Below, in pieces: positions 55,338-63,755 of a stretch of 64,000 nt of DNA; positions within the stretch are counted from its first letter, which is position 1; each line of letters begins with the position of its first letter. The notes under the pieces are model-generated. The model was not told where the DNA came from and ran no database searches. It was given only the letters and a program-made list of their open reading frames with translations. Source of the stretch: Glaciecola petra (GTDB lineage: Bacteria; Pseudomonadota; Gammaproteobacteria; Enterobacterales; Alteromonadaceae). The translations under genes were made by a program, and so were the position numbers. The stretch covers positions 1,741,027 to 1,805,026 of the forward strand of contig NZ_JAVRHX010000001.1 in NCBI RefSeq assembly GCF_031846345.1. The letters are read 5' to 3'.

Positions 55338-55982
55338 TTAAGCTAATTTGCTACTAAGTTCAGCGGCAATATCAGCAACCGCTTGTGTACCATCAACACT
55401 CAGATAATCGCATAATCCCTGTTTTGCTGCACTTTGATAAAAATCAATTAAAGGTTTAGTTTGCTCGTGATATACACCCAAGCGTTTGCGCACAGTTGCT
55501 TCTTGATCATCGTCGCGAATAACTAAGTCATCACCACTGACATCGTCCTTACCTTCTTGTTTAGGAGGATTATAAACAACGTGATAAACGCGGCCTGAAG
55601 CAGGATGAACACGTCGTCCTGACATCCTATCGACTATCACGCTGTCAGGCACGTCAAACTCAATACAGTAATCTACCGCAATTCCCGCATCTTGCATCGC
55701 TTCTGCTTGCGGAATGGTGCGCGGAAAGCCATCTAACAAGAAGCCTTTCTCACAATCTTTTTGGGCGATTCGCTCTTTGACTAGGCCGATGATGATATCG
55801 TCTGATACTAACTGTCCAGCATCCATCACTTTTTTAGCAGCCAGCCCCATTTCAGTGCCTGCTTTTATTGCAGAACGCAACATATCACCCGTCGATATTT
55901 GCGGTATTGCAAACTTTTCCATTAAAAATTGAGCTTGTGTACCCTTACCTGCACCCGGTGCACCAAGAAGAATAATACGCAT
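55338..55982 (-). CDS. adk: Adenylate kinase
   Basis: Adenylate kinase interconverts ATP plus AMP and two ADP. The 214-residue protein has the P-loop GAPGAGKGTQ at 7-16, the GFPRTIPQA AMP-binding stretch near 84-92, and the LID domain with RRVHPASGRVYH. It is the long form without a Cys4 zinc motif. It is the last gene of the conserved apt-dnaX-ybaB-recR-htpG-adk series. Confidence 0.97.
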   Translation of the reverse strand: MRIILLGAPGAGKGTQAQFLMEKFAIPQISTGDMLRSAIKAGTEMGLAAKKVMDAGQLVSDDIIIGLVKERIAQKDCEKGFLLDGFPRTIPQAEAMQDAGIAVDYCIEFDVPDSVIVDRMSGRRVHPASGRVYHVVYNPPKQEGKDDVSGDDLVIRDDDQEATVRKRLGVYHEQTKPLIDFYQSAAKQGLCDYLSVDGTQAVADIAAELSSKLA

Positions 55983-56137
55983 TGAGCGTCCTCCAAATCA
56001 TAAAGAAATAAACCGTGAGAAACTCTACATGCTCATGTCGGCCTACACAAGCAATAATCATCTAAATTGTTCATACTTTAGCCTAAGATTTAAATTACCT
56101 TTTTTAGCAAAAGGTCTTACCAATAGCAAATCAATTT

Positions 56138-56178
56138 GTAAATAAAAAGAGTTAGCTCTTTAGAGAAACTAACTCTTT
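56138..56178 (-). terminator. Terminator after htpG
   Basis: AAAGAGTTAG (56146-56155) and CTAACTCTTT (56169-56178) form a perfect 10-bp stem, with a T-run after it on minus (positions 56148 down to about 56138: TTTTTATTT). It is 61 bases after the htpG stop, well placed to end the htpG message before adk. Confidence 0.85.
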
Positions 56179-56238
56179 ATCCTACTGATTTATATAAAAT
56201 AATAAACCAACGTTTTCCTATTATTCTATAACACAAAC

Positions 56239-58161
56239 TTATTTTGTTAAGTTGCTCAATAAACTGTTCAAGTTTTTCACAAACTCAGCAGGTTCTTTCA
56301 AACTCCCTTGCTCAGACAATGCAGCTTGATCGAACAGAACTTGGGTCCATTGAGTAAATTGGTCTTCGTCTTGCACATCAGCAATTAGCTTAACCAAATT
56401 ATGGTCTGGATTCAGTTCAAAATTATATTTAGGTTCAGGTACAGCTTGCCCAGCAGATTGCATAAGTTTTGCCATTTGAGTAGTCATACCATCGTCAGTT
56501 GCCACAATGCAAGCTGGAGAGTCTGTCAATCGGTGTGTAAACTTAACCTCTTCTACTTTATCACCTAATGATTTTTTCGCTCTTTCTAGCACGCCTTCAA
56601 CTGCTTTTTCTGCTTCTTCTTGGGCTTTTTTAGTATCATCATCGTCTAAATCACTTAAATCGACATTTGCACCTGCTGCTGATTGCATTGTTTTGCCATC
56701 AAATTCAGTTAAATGCGACATAAGCCATTCATCAATGCGTTCGCCAAGCAAGAGTACTTCTATGCCTTTTTTACGAAATACCTCTAAATGAGGGCTGGTG
56801 CGAGCTGCTTGATAAGAATCAGCAGTAACATAATAAATTTTATCTTGCCCTTCTGGCATGCGAGAAATGTAATCTGCCAATGAAACCGTTTGCTCATTGT
56901 TTTCATTGTTAGTTGAGGCAAAACGCAACAAGGCAGCAATTTTTTCTTTGTTCGCAAAATCTTCCGCAGGCCCTTCTTTCAAAACATTACCAAATTCATT
57001 ATAAAATGATTGGTAAGTTTCAGCGTCTTTCTTTGCCATTTTCTCAAGCATACCTAAGACCCGTTTAGTACAGCCTTGACGTATTGCTTGAGTGATTTTG
57101 TTGTCTTGCAGTATTTCTCTAGACACATTTAAGGGTAAATCATTTGAATCGAGTAGACCCTTTACAAAACGTAAGTATGTTGGCATGAACTGCTCAGCAT
57201 CATCCATAATAAATACGCGCTGTACATAAAGCTTTAAGCCGCTGCTTTGCTCTCTATTCCATAAATCAAAAGGTGCTTTAGACGGTATATAAAGTAAGCT
57301 TGTGTACTCCGTTTTTCCTTCAACCTTATTGTGTGACCACGTTAGTGGCTCAGCATAGTCGTGTGATACATGCTTATAAAACTCAGTGTACTCTTCTTTG
57401 CTAATATCAGACTTATCTCGCGTCCAAAGGGCCGTTGCTTTGTTAACCGACTCCCATGCTGCTTCTGTTCCGGGAATCTTCTCGCCATCTGGGCCTTCAC
57501 TTTCCTCAACAGCCTCTTTGAAAAATTCTACAGGAATACTAATATGATCAGAGTATTTAGTGATGATAGAACGCAAACGCCAATCATCTAAAAACTCTTT
57601 TTCTTCTTCCTTGATGTGTAAAATAATTTCTGTACCGCGGTCCGCTTTTTCAATATCTGCAACAGCAAAGTCACCTTCACCTTCTGATATCCATTGAACG
57701 CCTTGATCAGGACCTGCGCCAGCAACTCGGCTATTCACCGTAACTTTATCGGCAACAATAAACGCTGAATAAAAACCAACCCCAAACTGGCCTATTAGCT
57801 GAGAGTCTTTTGCCTGATCGCCTGACAACTGACTGAAAAAATCTTTTGTACCAGACTTCGCAATAGTGCCTAAATTCTTGATAATATCTTCTTTATTCAT
57901 TCCAATACCATTATCTTTAATCGATAAGGTACCTGCTTCTTTGTCAACGCTAACGCGTACACTTAACTCACCATTGCCTTCAAACAACGAGTCGTCTGAC
58001 AAAGCTTTAAAACGAAGCTTGTCAGCAGCATCAGCTGCATTTGAAACAAGTTCACGTAAGAAAATTTCTTTGTTGGAATATAAAGAGTGAATCATTAATT
58101 GAAGTAATTGCTTTACTTCAGTTTGAAAACCATGGGTTTCGTGTTGGACTGTCTCAGCCAT
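56239..58161 (-). CDS. htpG: Chaperone HtpG (Hsp90)
   Basis: HtpG is the bacterial Hsp90. The protein has the N-terminal GHKL ATPase domain with the motifs ELVSNAADAADKLR, DNGIGM and GQFGVGFYSAF, a middle domain with NVSREILQ, and a C-terminal dimerisation domain, with no eukaryotic linker. From ATG 58161 the length is about 640 residues. A TTG at 58167 would add two residues; the ATG has AAAGGAG about ten bases upstream. A sigma32-like promoter lies before it. Confidence 0.97.
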   Translation of the reverse strand: MAETVQHETHGFQTEVKQLLQLMIHSLYSNKEIFLRELVSNAADAADKLRFKALSDDSLFEGNGELSVRVSVDKEAGTLSIKDNGIGMNKEDIIKNLGTIAKSGTKDFFSQLSGDQAKDSQLIGQFGVGFYSAFIVADKVTVNSRVAGAGPDQGVQWISEGEGDFAVADIEKADRGTEIILHIKEEEKEFLDDWRLRSIITKYSDHISIPVEFFKEAVEESEGPDGEKIPGTEAAWESVNKATALWTRDKSDISKEEYTEFYKHVSHDYAEPLTWSHNKVEGKTEYTSLLYIPSKAPFDLWNREQSSGLKLYVQRVFIMDDAEQFMPTYLRFVKGLLDSNDLPLNVSREILQDNKITQAIRQGCTKRVLGMLEKMAKKDAETYQSFYNEFGNVLKEGPAEDFANKEKIAALLRFASTNNENNEQTVSLADYISRMPEGQDKIYYVTADSYQAARTSPHLEVFRKKGIEVLLLGERIDEWLMSHLTEFDGKTMQSAAGANVDLSDLDDDDTKKAQEEAEKAVEGVLERAKKSLGDKVEEVKFTHRLTDSPACIVATDDGMTTQMAKLMQSAGQAVPEPKYNFELNPDHNLVKLIADVQDEDQFTQWTQVLFDQAALSEQGSLKEPAEFVKNLNSLLSNLTK

Positions 58162-58224
58162 AGCCAAGGAACTCCTTTATTGTAGTGGTTGAATCAATAA
58201 TTGATAAAAACGTTGTCAGGAGTA

Positions 58225-58250
58225 TTTGAGGGCTATTAATCGCTTTTCAA
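58225..58250 (-). promoter_or_regulatory. Possible sigma32 promoter of htpG
   Basis: On minus, TTGAAA (58250-58245) is followed after 12 bases by CCCTCAAA (58232-58225). This resembles the heat-shock consensus (TTGAA and CCCC-A boxes) and lies about 65 bases before the htpG start. The -10 element departs from consensus, so it is a moderate match only. Confidence 0.45.
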
Positions 58251-58270
58251 TAGGAAATAGAGAGAATATT

Positions 58271-58870
58271 TCAGAAATCTCGACGTCCAGTAAAGGCATG
58301 AGTAAGGGTATTACCATCTATGTATTCGAGTTCACCACCCACTGGCACTCCGTGTGCGATACGAGTAGTTTTGATATTTTGCTTTTTACACATTTGTGAG
58401 ATGTAGTGAGCTGTTGCTTCACCTTCTACTGTGGGGTTAGTCGCTAATATTACTTCTTTGACTGCATCTTGTGTCAGTCTTTGTTGAAATACGTCTAAAC
58501 CTATCTCTGCGGGCCCCATGCCGTCTATGGGTGACAAATGCCCCATCAATACAAAATAAGTCCCTTTAAACTGAAGTGTTTGTTCTATAGCTATTACGTC
58601 TTGCGGCGATTCCACTACGCATATATCGCCGTTATCAATACGGCTAGGATTGCTACAAATACCACACAATTTACTTTCCGTGAAAGTACGACATTGTTCA
58701 CAGTTACTAATATGCTCCATTGCATTGTGTAATGCTTGGCTTAATTTCAATCCACCTTCTCGATTTCGTTCGAGCAAAGAAAATGCCATTCGCTGAGCAC
58801 TTTTAGCACCTACGCCGGGCAAACACTTAAATGCGACAACTAGCTCGTCGATAAGAGGACTGAATGACAT
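58271..58870 (-). CDS. recR: Recombination protein RecR
   Basis: RecR acts with RecF/RecO in loading RecA at gaps. The 199-residue protein has the N-terminal helix-hairpin-helix (LPGVGAKSAQRMAF), a Cys4 zinc finger (CEQCRTF..., then CGICSNPSR, about 57-75), and a Toprim domain with VVESPQDVIAIE. The length is as usual. In most relatives it follows ybaB directly. Here a 670-base stretch with an oppositely oriented CBS gene separates them. Confidence 0.96.
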   Translation of the reverse strand: MSFSPLIDELVVAFKCLPGVGAKSAQRMAFSLLERNREGGLKLSQALHNAMEHISNCEQCRTFTESKLCGICSNPSRIDNGDICVVESPQDVIAIEQTLQFKGTYFVLMGHLSPIDGMGPAEIGLDVFQQRLTQDAVKEVILATNPTVEGEATAHYISQMCKKQNIKTTRIAHGVPVGGELEYIDGNTLTHAFTGRRDF

Positions 58871-59252
58871 ATGATTCCTTGTTGACCCGTGTTTTATAAG
58901 GCAAATAAAGTTCAGTTATGGGGCAAATACAACAGCACTGGCGTTATGTTATACATAATAGGTTTCAGTGACCTTCGCGTCAATACGCAAGTCTGGCATA
59001 CCGGATAAACACGCTATAATTGCATGTATTAAATGTGAAACAAGCACCAGTAATGAATATTATAATGATTAAAGTAAGTAGATTATTATCAATCACCAAT
59101 TGCTCTATATGCAAAAAAACACTACTCTTAATGATATCGCCATTTTTTATTTGAGTGGCGCATTATATTGCAGTACATTTTGATTTTGTATATTTTATCG
59201 TTCTAGCGAAGTCTTATAAGTAAACGTCTAAACAATATTCGAAGGAAAATTA
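58871..59252. other. Divergent intergenic region recR / CBS gene
   Basis: About 380 bases hold no supported gene. It must contain the promoters of recR and of the CBS gene. I see no clear consensus boxes and no small ORF with a ribosome-binding site. The sequence is AT-rich toward the CBS gene. Confidence 0.5.
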
Positions 59253-59672
59253 ATGGAATCATTAAAAATCGTAGACTACATGAATCGACGCCCAGTTAAA
59301 TTAACTGTGAACATGCCGGTCGCTGAAGCGGTTGAAATGTTACTTGTTAGTAAACAAACAGGTGGGCCAGTTGTAGATGTTAATAATCGAGTTATTGGTT
59401 TTTTGTCTGAACAAGACTGCATAAGTCAAATGATTACATCGAGTTATTATCGAGAGCAAGTTTGCAAAGTTTCAGAAATAATGAAAACGCCGCCTTTAAC
59501 ATTTAAGGCTTATGATTCAATTTTAGAACTCGCACAAAGAATGCTAACCGAGAGACCAAAAGTATATCCGGTTGTAGACGACGATATGACTTTACTAGGA
59601 ACAATTAACCGCAGCGACGTTTTACATGCAATTGATGTTCAACTACACGACGGCTATAAAGATAAGTTATAA
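59253..59672 (+). CDS. Two-CBS-domain protein
   Basis: The 139-residue protein consists of two CBS motifs (about 8-60 and 75-130), the kind of pair that binds adenosine-type nucleotides. A motif GFLSEQDCISQM near the end of the first and LLGTINRSDVLHAI in the second are typical. No other domain is attached. The start ATG has GAAGGA seven bases upstream. It is opposite in strand to its neighbours and placed between ybaB and recR. What it regulates is unknown. Confidence 0.88.
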   Translation: MESLKIVDYMNRRPVKLTVNMPVAEAVEMLLVSKQTGGPVVDVNNRVIGFLSEQDCISQMITSSYYREQVCKVSEIMKTPPLTFKAYDSILELAQRMLTERPKVYPVVDDDMTLLGTINRSDVLHAIDVQLHDGYKDKL

Positions 59673-59685
59673 ATGGACTAAAAAA

Positions 59686-60012
59686 TTAAAACGGCATCTT
59701 GAAACCAGGGGGCAAACCCATGCCACCTGTAACTTCACCCATTTTCTCTTGGGTCGTTTCTTGCACACGCCTCACCGCATCATTCAACGCAGCGGCAACT
59801 AAGTCTTCAAGCATTTCTTTATCTTCTTCCATCAAAGAATCGTCAACATCAACGCGCCTAACATTATGGTTACATGTCATCACAACCTTCACAAGGCCTG
59901 CACCAGACTCCCCAGTCACCTCTAAACTGGCAAGATCCTCTTGCGCTTTTTGCATTTTAGCTTGCATTTGTTGGGCCTGTTTCATCATATTGCCCATGCC
60001 ACCTTTAAACAT
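59686..60012 (-). CDS. ybaB: Nucleoid-associated protein YbaB/EbfC
   Basis: A 108-residue DNA-binding protein of the YbaB/EbfC family. It has a coiled N-terminal helix rich in Met/Gln/Ala (MMKQAQQMQAKMQ) and a conserved GLVKVVMTCNHNVRRVDVD strand region, and ends with a Gly/Pro tail (GLPPGF). It follows dnaX at a 40-base distance, as in most gammaproteobacteria. Confidence 0.95.
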   Translation of the reverse strand: MFKGGMGNMMKQAQQMQAKMQKAQEDLASLEVTGESGAGLVKVVMTCNHNVRRVDVDDSLMEEDKEMLEDLVAAALNDAVRRVQETTQEKMGEVTGGMGLPPGFKMPF

Positions 60013-60052
60013 AATTACCTCTTCTATACCTGATACAAAACTATGAGTTGTA

Positions 60053-62167
60053 CTAGCGTGCTACGATACTATTTTCAATAATCTCTGCGTCAAACGCTTT
60101 TTTCAATTCCTGAATTCCTTCATCAGTTTCGACAATTTCACGCGCATATTTTAATCTTATTTCGTCGATACGAGTTTGAATTTCAAACGGCGTATTTTTA
60201 ACCTTATTTAAATCAATTTCAACTTCAAAATTTTGACCAAATAACTTACTCAATTTTTCTTTTATACTTGCAAGCACCGAATCATCTGCCAAGTGCTTAT
60301 TGTTTGCATCTATCTTAAGTTTTAATGGATTTGAAAGTTCTGAACAATTTGCATGCAATAATAATTGCCTAGTGAAGGCTTGAATGTTTGTTGAATCCAC
60401 AAAAGCGCTCCATTCATCAACTTGCGCCGCATTAATCAACTTATCGCCATTTGCTAAAACCGCATGCAATGTATTGCTGTGTTGTGTGGTGTCGAACACC
60501 GTGAATTGGTGACCAAGAGAATACTGATTACTCACCGCTGGAAGTGAAGCGATGTCTTGGGTAGCTTTAGGCTTTTTTCCGCCTGAATCTCCACTAAGGT
60601 CTTCACCAAACAAATCATCTAATTGTTTACTTTGCTGCAGCACTGCCAGTGTATTGTCAGGTGTTTCTTCTGGATCAGTACCTTGAATTGGTTTGGATGC
60701 AAAAACCTCATCATCCTCGTGAGGCATAAGTGTTTCCGCTTCCGGCGCCTCGGGTGACATAGTAACATTACTTGTCGACATATCGGCTGCTATATCAACT
60801 GGGATATCGTTAGCATACTCTACATGTTCATCAATACGATTGTCGTTATGATATTCGTCTTGATTGTGAGCATCGCTAGCGGTTACAGCAAGGTTTGTAT
60901 CTGAGCCAGCAGAATTTGGGTTATCAATTTGCTCGACTAGCGTAGTTTCAATTGCTGAGTCAGAAGACAAGGTGTTATTTTCTTTTTGCAGTGATTCGGC
61001 GCTAAGACTTTGTTGGATAGTATCGTTAACAACATTCATTGAAGCGTCGCTTTTTAAGGCATCTACATCTAGGTCAATCTTTTGAGCAGGCGAAAATGCA
61101 AGCATCCGCAGTATCGTCATCTGCAACCCCATGCGGCCGTCAGGAGCATGAGGCAAGTCTTTCTTACCGTTAAGCGCTATTTGATAAAGCATTTGAACAT
61201 GTTGAGCAGATAAGTTCTTTGATAAAACATGGATGCCTTTTGCAGAATCGGATTCAAGTTTACATATTTCTGGTACTATCTGACTTAACGCAATTTGATG
61301 AAGAAGACCCACTATTTGAGATAATACTTGAGTAAAATCAGAACTTTGGTCACAAAGGCTATCGAGCTGAGCAAGTGCTTTTTGCGAATCTTTCTCGCAA
61401 ATATATTTGACCAGTTTAAGTATTTGGTTTTTATCTAACAAACCTAACATGTTTGCTACTATTGCATGACTTACTCTGTTGTTACCCTGCGCAATAGCTT
61501 GGTCAGTAAGGCTGAGTGAGTCCCGAATACTGCCTTGAGCCGCTTTTGCTATTTGTGCCAGTGCGTTATCTTCAAAAGGAATATTTTCATGTTTTAAAAT
61601 GTGTGCTAAGTGAGCTTGAATTTGTTCTTTACTCAATGCGCGAAGACTAAACTGTAAACAACGAGACAGAATGGTAACAGGTAACTTTTGAGGATCGGTG
61701 GTAGCCAATAAAAATTTGACATGTTCAGGGGGTTCTTCCAAGGTCTTTAACAAAGCATTAAAGCTGTGTTTTGATAGCATATGTACTTCATCTATCAAAT
61801 AAACCTTATACTTACCGCGAGTTGGCCTGTATTGCACGTTGTCTAACAATTCGCGTGTATCTTCGACTTTTGTCCTCGAAGCGGCATCTATTTCTAATAA
61901 ATCAACATAACGTCCATCAGCAATATCGATGCAAGTATTGCATTTGCCGCATGGATTGGCGCTTTGCCCTTCTTCACAGTTTAAACTTTTCGAAAAAATT
62001 CTGGCAATGGTCGTTTTACCAACACCACGGGTGCCGGTAAATAAATAGGCGTGATGAAGTTTATCGTTTTGCAATGCATTTGATATTGCATCAACAACAT
62101 GCTGTTGGCCCACTAATTCAGGAAAAATTTGAGGGCGCCATTTTCTTGCCAGAACCTGATAGCTCAT
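60053..62167 (-). CDS. dnaX: DNA polymerase III subunits tau and gamma (DnaX)
   Basis: DnaX is the clamp-loader ATPase. The 704-residue tau form has Walker A GTRGVGKT at 45-52, a Cys4 zinc site (Cys64, 73, 76, 79), a Walker B with DEVHMLS near 126-132, and the SRC-type sensor motif near 170. Then comes a long, acidic low-complexity linker (about 380-540) and a C-terminal domain that binds the polymerase. A slippery A AAA AAG at 60578-60572 could make the shorter gamma form of about 533 residues. It is followed by ybaB and preceded closely by apt. Confidence 0.96.
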   Translation of the reverse strand: MSYQVLARKWRPQIFPELVGQQHVVDAISNALQNDKLHHAYLFTGTRGVGKTTIARIFSKSLNCEEGQSANPCGKCNTCIDIADGRYVDLLEIDAASRTKVEDTRELLDNVQYRPTRGKYKVYLIDEVHMLSKHSFNALLKTLEEPPEHVKFLLATTDPQKLPVTILSRCLQFSLRALSKEQIQAHLAHILKHENIPFEDNALAQIAKAAQGSIRDSLSLTDQAIAQGNNRVSHAIVANMLGLLDKNQILKLVKYICEKDSQKALAQLDSLCDQSSDFTQVLSQIVGLLHQIALSQIVPEICKLESDSAKGIHVLSKNLSAQHVQMLYQIALNGKKDLPHAPDGRMGLQMTILRMLAFSPAQKIDLDVDALKSDASMNVVNDTIQQSLSAESLQKENNTLSSDSAIETTLVEQIDNPNSAGSDTNLAVTASDAHNQDEYHNDNRIDEHVEYANDIPVDIAADMSTSNVTMSPEAPEAETLMPHEDDEVFASKPIQGTDPEETPDNTLAVLQQSKQLDDLFGEDLSGDSGGKKPKATQDIASLPAVSNQYSLGHQFTVFDTTQHSNTLHAVLANGDKLINAAQVDEWSAFVDSTNIQAFTRQLLLHANCSELSNPLKLKIDANNKHLADDSVLASIKEKLSKLFGQNFEVEIDLNKVKNTPFEIQTRIDEIRLKYAREIVETDEGIQELKKAFDAEIIENSIVAR
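60567..60578 (-). promoter_or_regulatory. Programmed -1 frameshift site in dnaX
   Basis: On minus, the codons GGA AAA AAG give the heptamer A AAA AAG (60578-60572) in the frame required for -1 slippage. After slipping, the next codons are GCC and TAA, so translation would stop at 60567. A GGAG element about 12 bases upstream could act as the stimulating Shine-Dalgarno-like site, as in Escherichia coli. Together they match the gamma-producing signal. Confidence 0.82.
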
Positions 62168-62174
62168 TGGCTAA

Positions 62175-62711
62175 TTAATCTCCTTCAAATTCGCAAATAC
62201 AATAAGACGTAATACCCGCTTCTAAGAGTCGTTTTTCTCCGCCAATGTCTGGTAACGAAATAATAAAGCCAGCGTACTCTACAATCCCGCCTAAACGCCG
62301 AATAAGATTGGCTGTCGCGATCATTGTTCCGCCTGTGGCGAGCAAATCATCAATCATCAGGACTTTATCACCAGGATTAATCGCATCTTTATGAATTTCC
62401 AACTCGTCAGTGCCATATTCTAGTTCATAGGATTCTGAAATAACCTCTCTAGGTAATTTCTTTGGCTTGCGCACTGGTACGAAACCTACACCAAGTTCAA
62501 GTGCCAATGGGGCTCCAAACAAAAACCCCCGTGCTTCTGTACCTACAATTTTATCAAATTGATGTTCAACATGATGCTCTTTAAGTAAATCGATACAAGC
62601 TTGAAACGCATCGTGTTGTTGCAAAACACTGGTAACATCACGAAAGAGAATACCCGGCTTTGGGTAATCAACAATAGTCGTTACCGCGTCTTTGATTAGT
62701 TCTTTGGACAC
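62175..62711 (-). CDS. apt: Adenine phosphoribosyltransferase
   Basis: Apt salvages adenine to AMP with PRPP. The 178-residue protein has the FRDVTSVL segment, EARGFLFGAPLALEL near 62-76, and the PRPP motif VLMIDDLLATGGTM near 120-133. The start is a GTG at 62711 preceded by AAGGAAA. It lies seven bases upstream of dnaX on the same strand, so the two are probably cotranscribed. Confidence 0.96.
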   Translation of the reverse strand: MSKELIKDAVTTIVDYPKPGILFRDVTSVLQQHDAFQACIDLLKEHHVEHQFDKIVGTEARGFLFGAPLALELGVGFVPVRKPKKLPREVISESYELEYGTDELEIHKDAINPGDKVLMIDDLLATGGTMIATANLIRRLGGIVEYAGFIISLPDIGGEKRLLEAGITSYCICEFEGD

Positions 62712-62765
62712 TTTATTTCCTTGAATGTACAGAAACTTATTATTTTAAGTAAGAGCGTAAAGTAC

Positions 62766-62891
62766 TCAAATAAATATGGTGCGCAAAACCCATGCAATAA
62801 TATGGAGTAAAGGAAATGCGACCAAGGCTCCTACGATACCGAAAAAATACCACCAGTTAAAGACTTCTTTGAATTCGGATTGATCACTCAT
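62766..62891 (-). CDS. Small 41-residue membrane protein upstream of apt
   Basis: A short frame from ATG 62891 to TGA 62766 encodes 41 residues. A GAGG ribosome-binding site lies seven bases before the ATG. The product has an acidic N-terminus (MSDQSEFKEVF), then one long hydrophobic helix (about 12-36), ending near RTIFI. It is on the same strand as apt, 54 bases upstream of it, and may be cotranscribed. I do not recognise the family. Confidence 0.55.
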   Translation of the reverse strand: MSDQSEFKEVFNWWYFFGIVGALVAFPLLHIIAWVLRTIFI

Positions 62892-63152
62892 TATTGACCT
62901 CAGCAAATAGTTTCGAAATAAGCGCTAAATTAGGTGGCGTAGTGTACGTGAAAGAAAGCGAAAAAAATAGCAAGTAACGCGTTATATAGCGTATATTTTA
63001 CCAACAACATGTATAGTCTGATTTGCATTTATATCGTGGTAAAAAATATGTTGGTTAGCTATAAAAACATGTAGTAAAAAACAATACGAGTAGAAAATAG
63101 ATAAGTTTGTTAACTTTCAATTTGATGCTAGACATGTGCTTTTCAAAACAGT

Positions 63153-63725
63153 CTATTTTATATGATTTAACCAATGCTTTTGCATTTCATCAAAAAGAAA
63201 AAGAAATGGTCTTTCATCTAACCCTTCAATATTTTTAAGTGAGTAAGCTACTGCCTCTAGCGTAGAAAGTTGCTCTGCTCGCTTAGCCTTTCTAATAATA
63301 AATTTTTGTTTAGGTGGGCTATCAAAATGATAAGACTTAAACTTGTTAAAGTTCTGGTTTTGATTAAAAATTGAATACGCTTGCGACCAACTTCCATCAA
63401 TAACTAGTAGGTTCTTAATGTCATTCTCGACAGTAGAGTTCGATTTGATATCTAATGCCACACTATTAGGATTGGGATAAATGATAGCGGTGTCTTCTGT
63501 ATTTAGTTGACTTAGTAGTAAGTCAACACTTTCCTTATCTTTGGCATTAATTACCTTAATATTAGCAGATAATAAATGTAGCAGTCGCACCGTGCTTTTG
63601 GCATGACGCTTTTCTTTTGGATGTTGAAATATATACACATTTGTCGTTATATGGACAGGCTCAATGGCATGACAGACACATGTGTTTATGGGATAGCGAC
63701 ATTGAGTACAATAATCTCTATACAT
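63153..63725 (-). CDS. DTW domain tRNA-uridine aminocarboxypropyltransferase
   Basis: The protein (about 190 residues from ATG 63725) has the N-terminal zinc-type motif CTQCRYPINTCVC (near residues 6-18) and the SPOUT-like DTW domain. DTW enzymes attach an aminocarboxypropyl group to uridine in tRNA. The DxTW motif reads DGSW here, with Ser for Thr, followed by SQAYSIF. A GTG at 63755 would add ten residues; the ATG is followed by the conserved Cys motif, and an AAGGGGG element lies about eleven bases upstream. It stands alone at the right edge. Confidence 0.85.
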   Translation of the reverse strand: MYRDYCTQCRYPINTCVCHAIEPVHITTNVYIFQHPKEKRHAKSTVRLLHLLSANIKVINAKDKESVDLLLSQLNTEDTAIIYPNPNSVALDIKSNSTVENDIKNLLVIDGSWSQAYSIFNQNQNFNKFKSYHFDSPPKQKFIIRKAKRAEQLSTLEAVAYSLKNIEGLDERPFLFLFDEMQKHWLNHIK

Positions 63726-63755
63726 TCTTTCATTCACCCCCTTATCGAAAAACAC

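Noticed and set aside
56507..56791. 94-residue open frame on plus opposite htpG
   Set aside because: A shadow of htpG with Ser/Phe-rich composition and no ribosome-binding site.
60599..61050. Acidic low-complexity region in dnaX as a possible insertion
   Set aside because: Variable linkers between the ATPase part and the C-terminal tau domains are normal in DnaX; codon use does not change.
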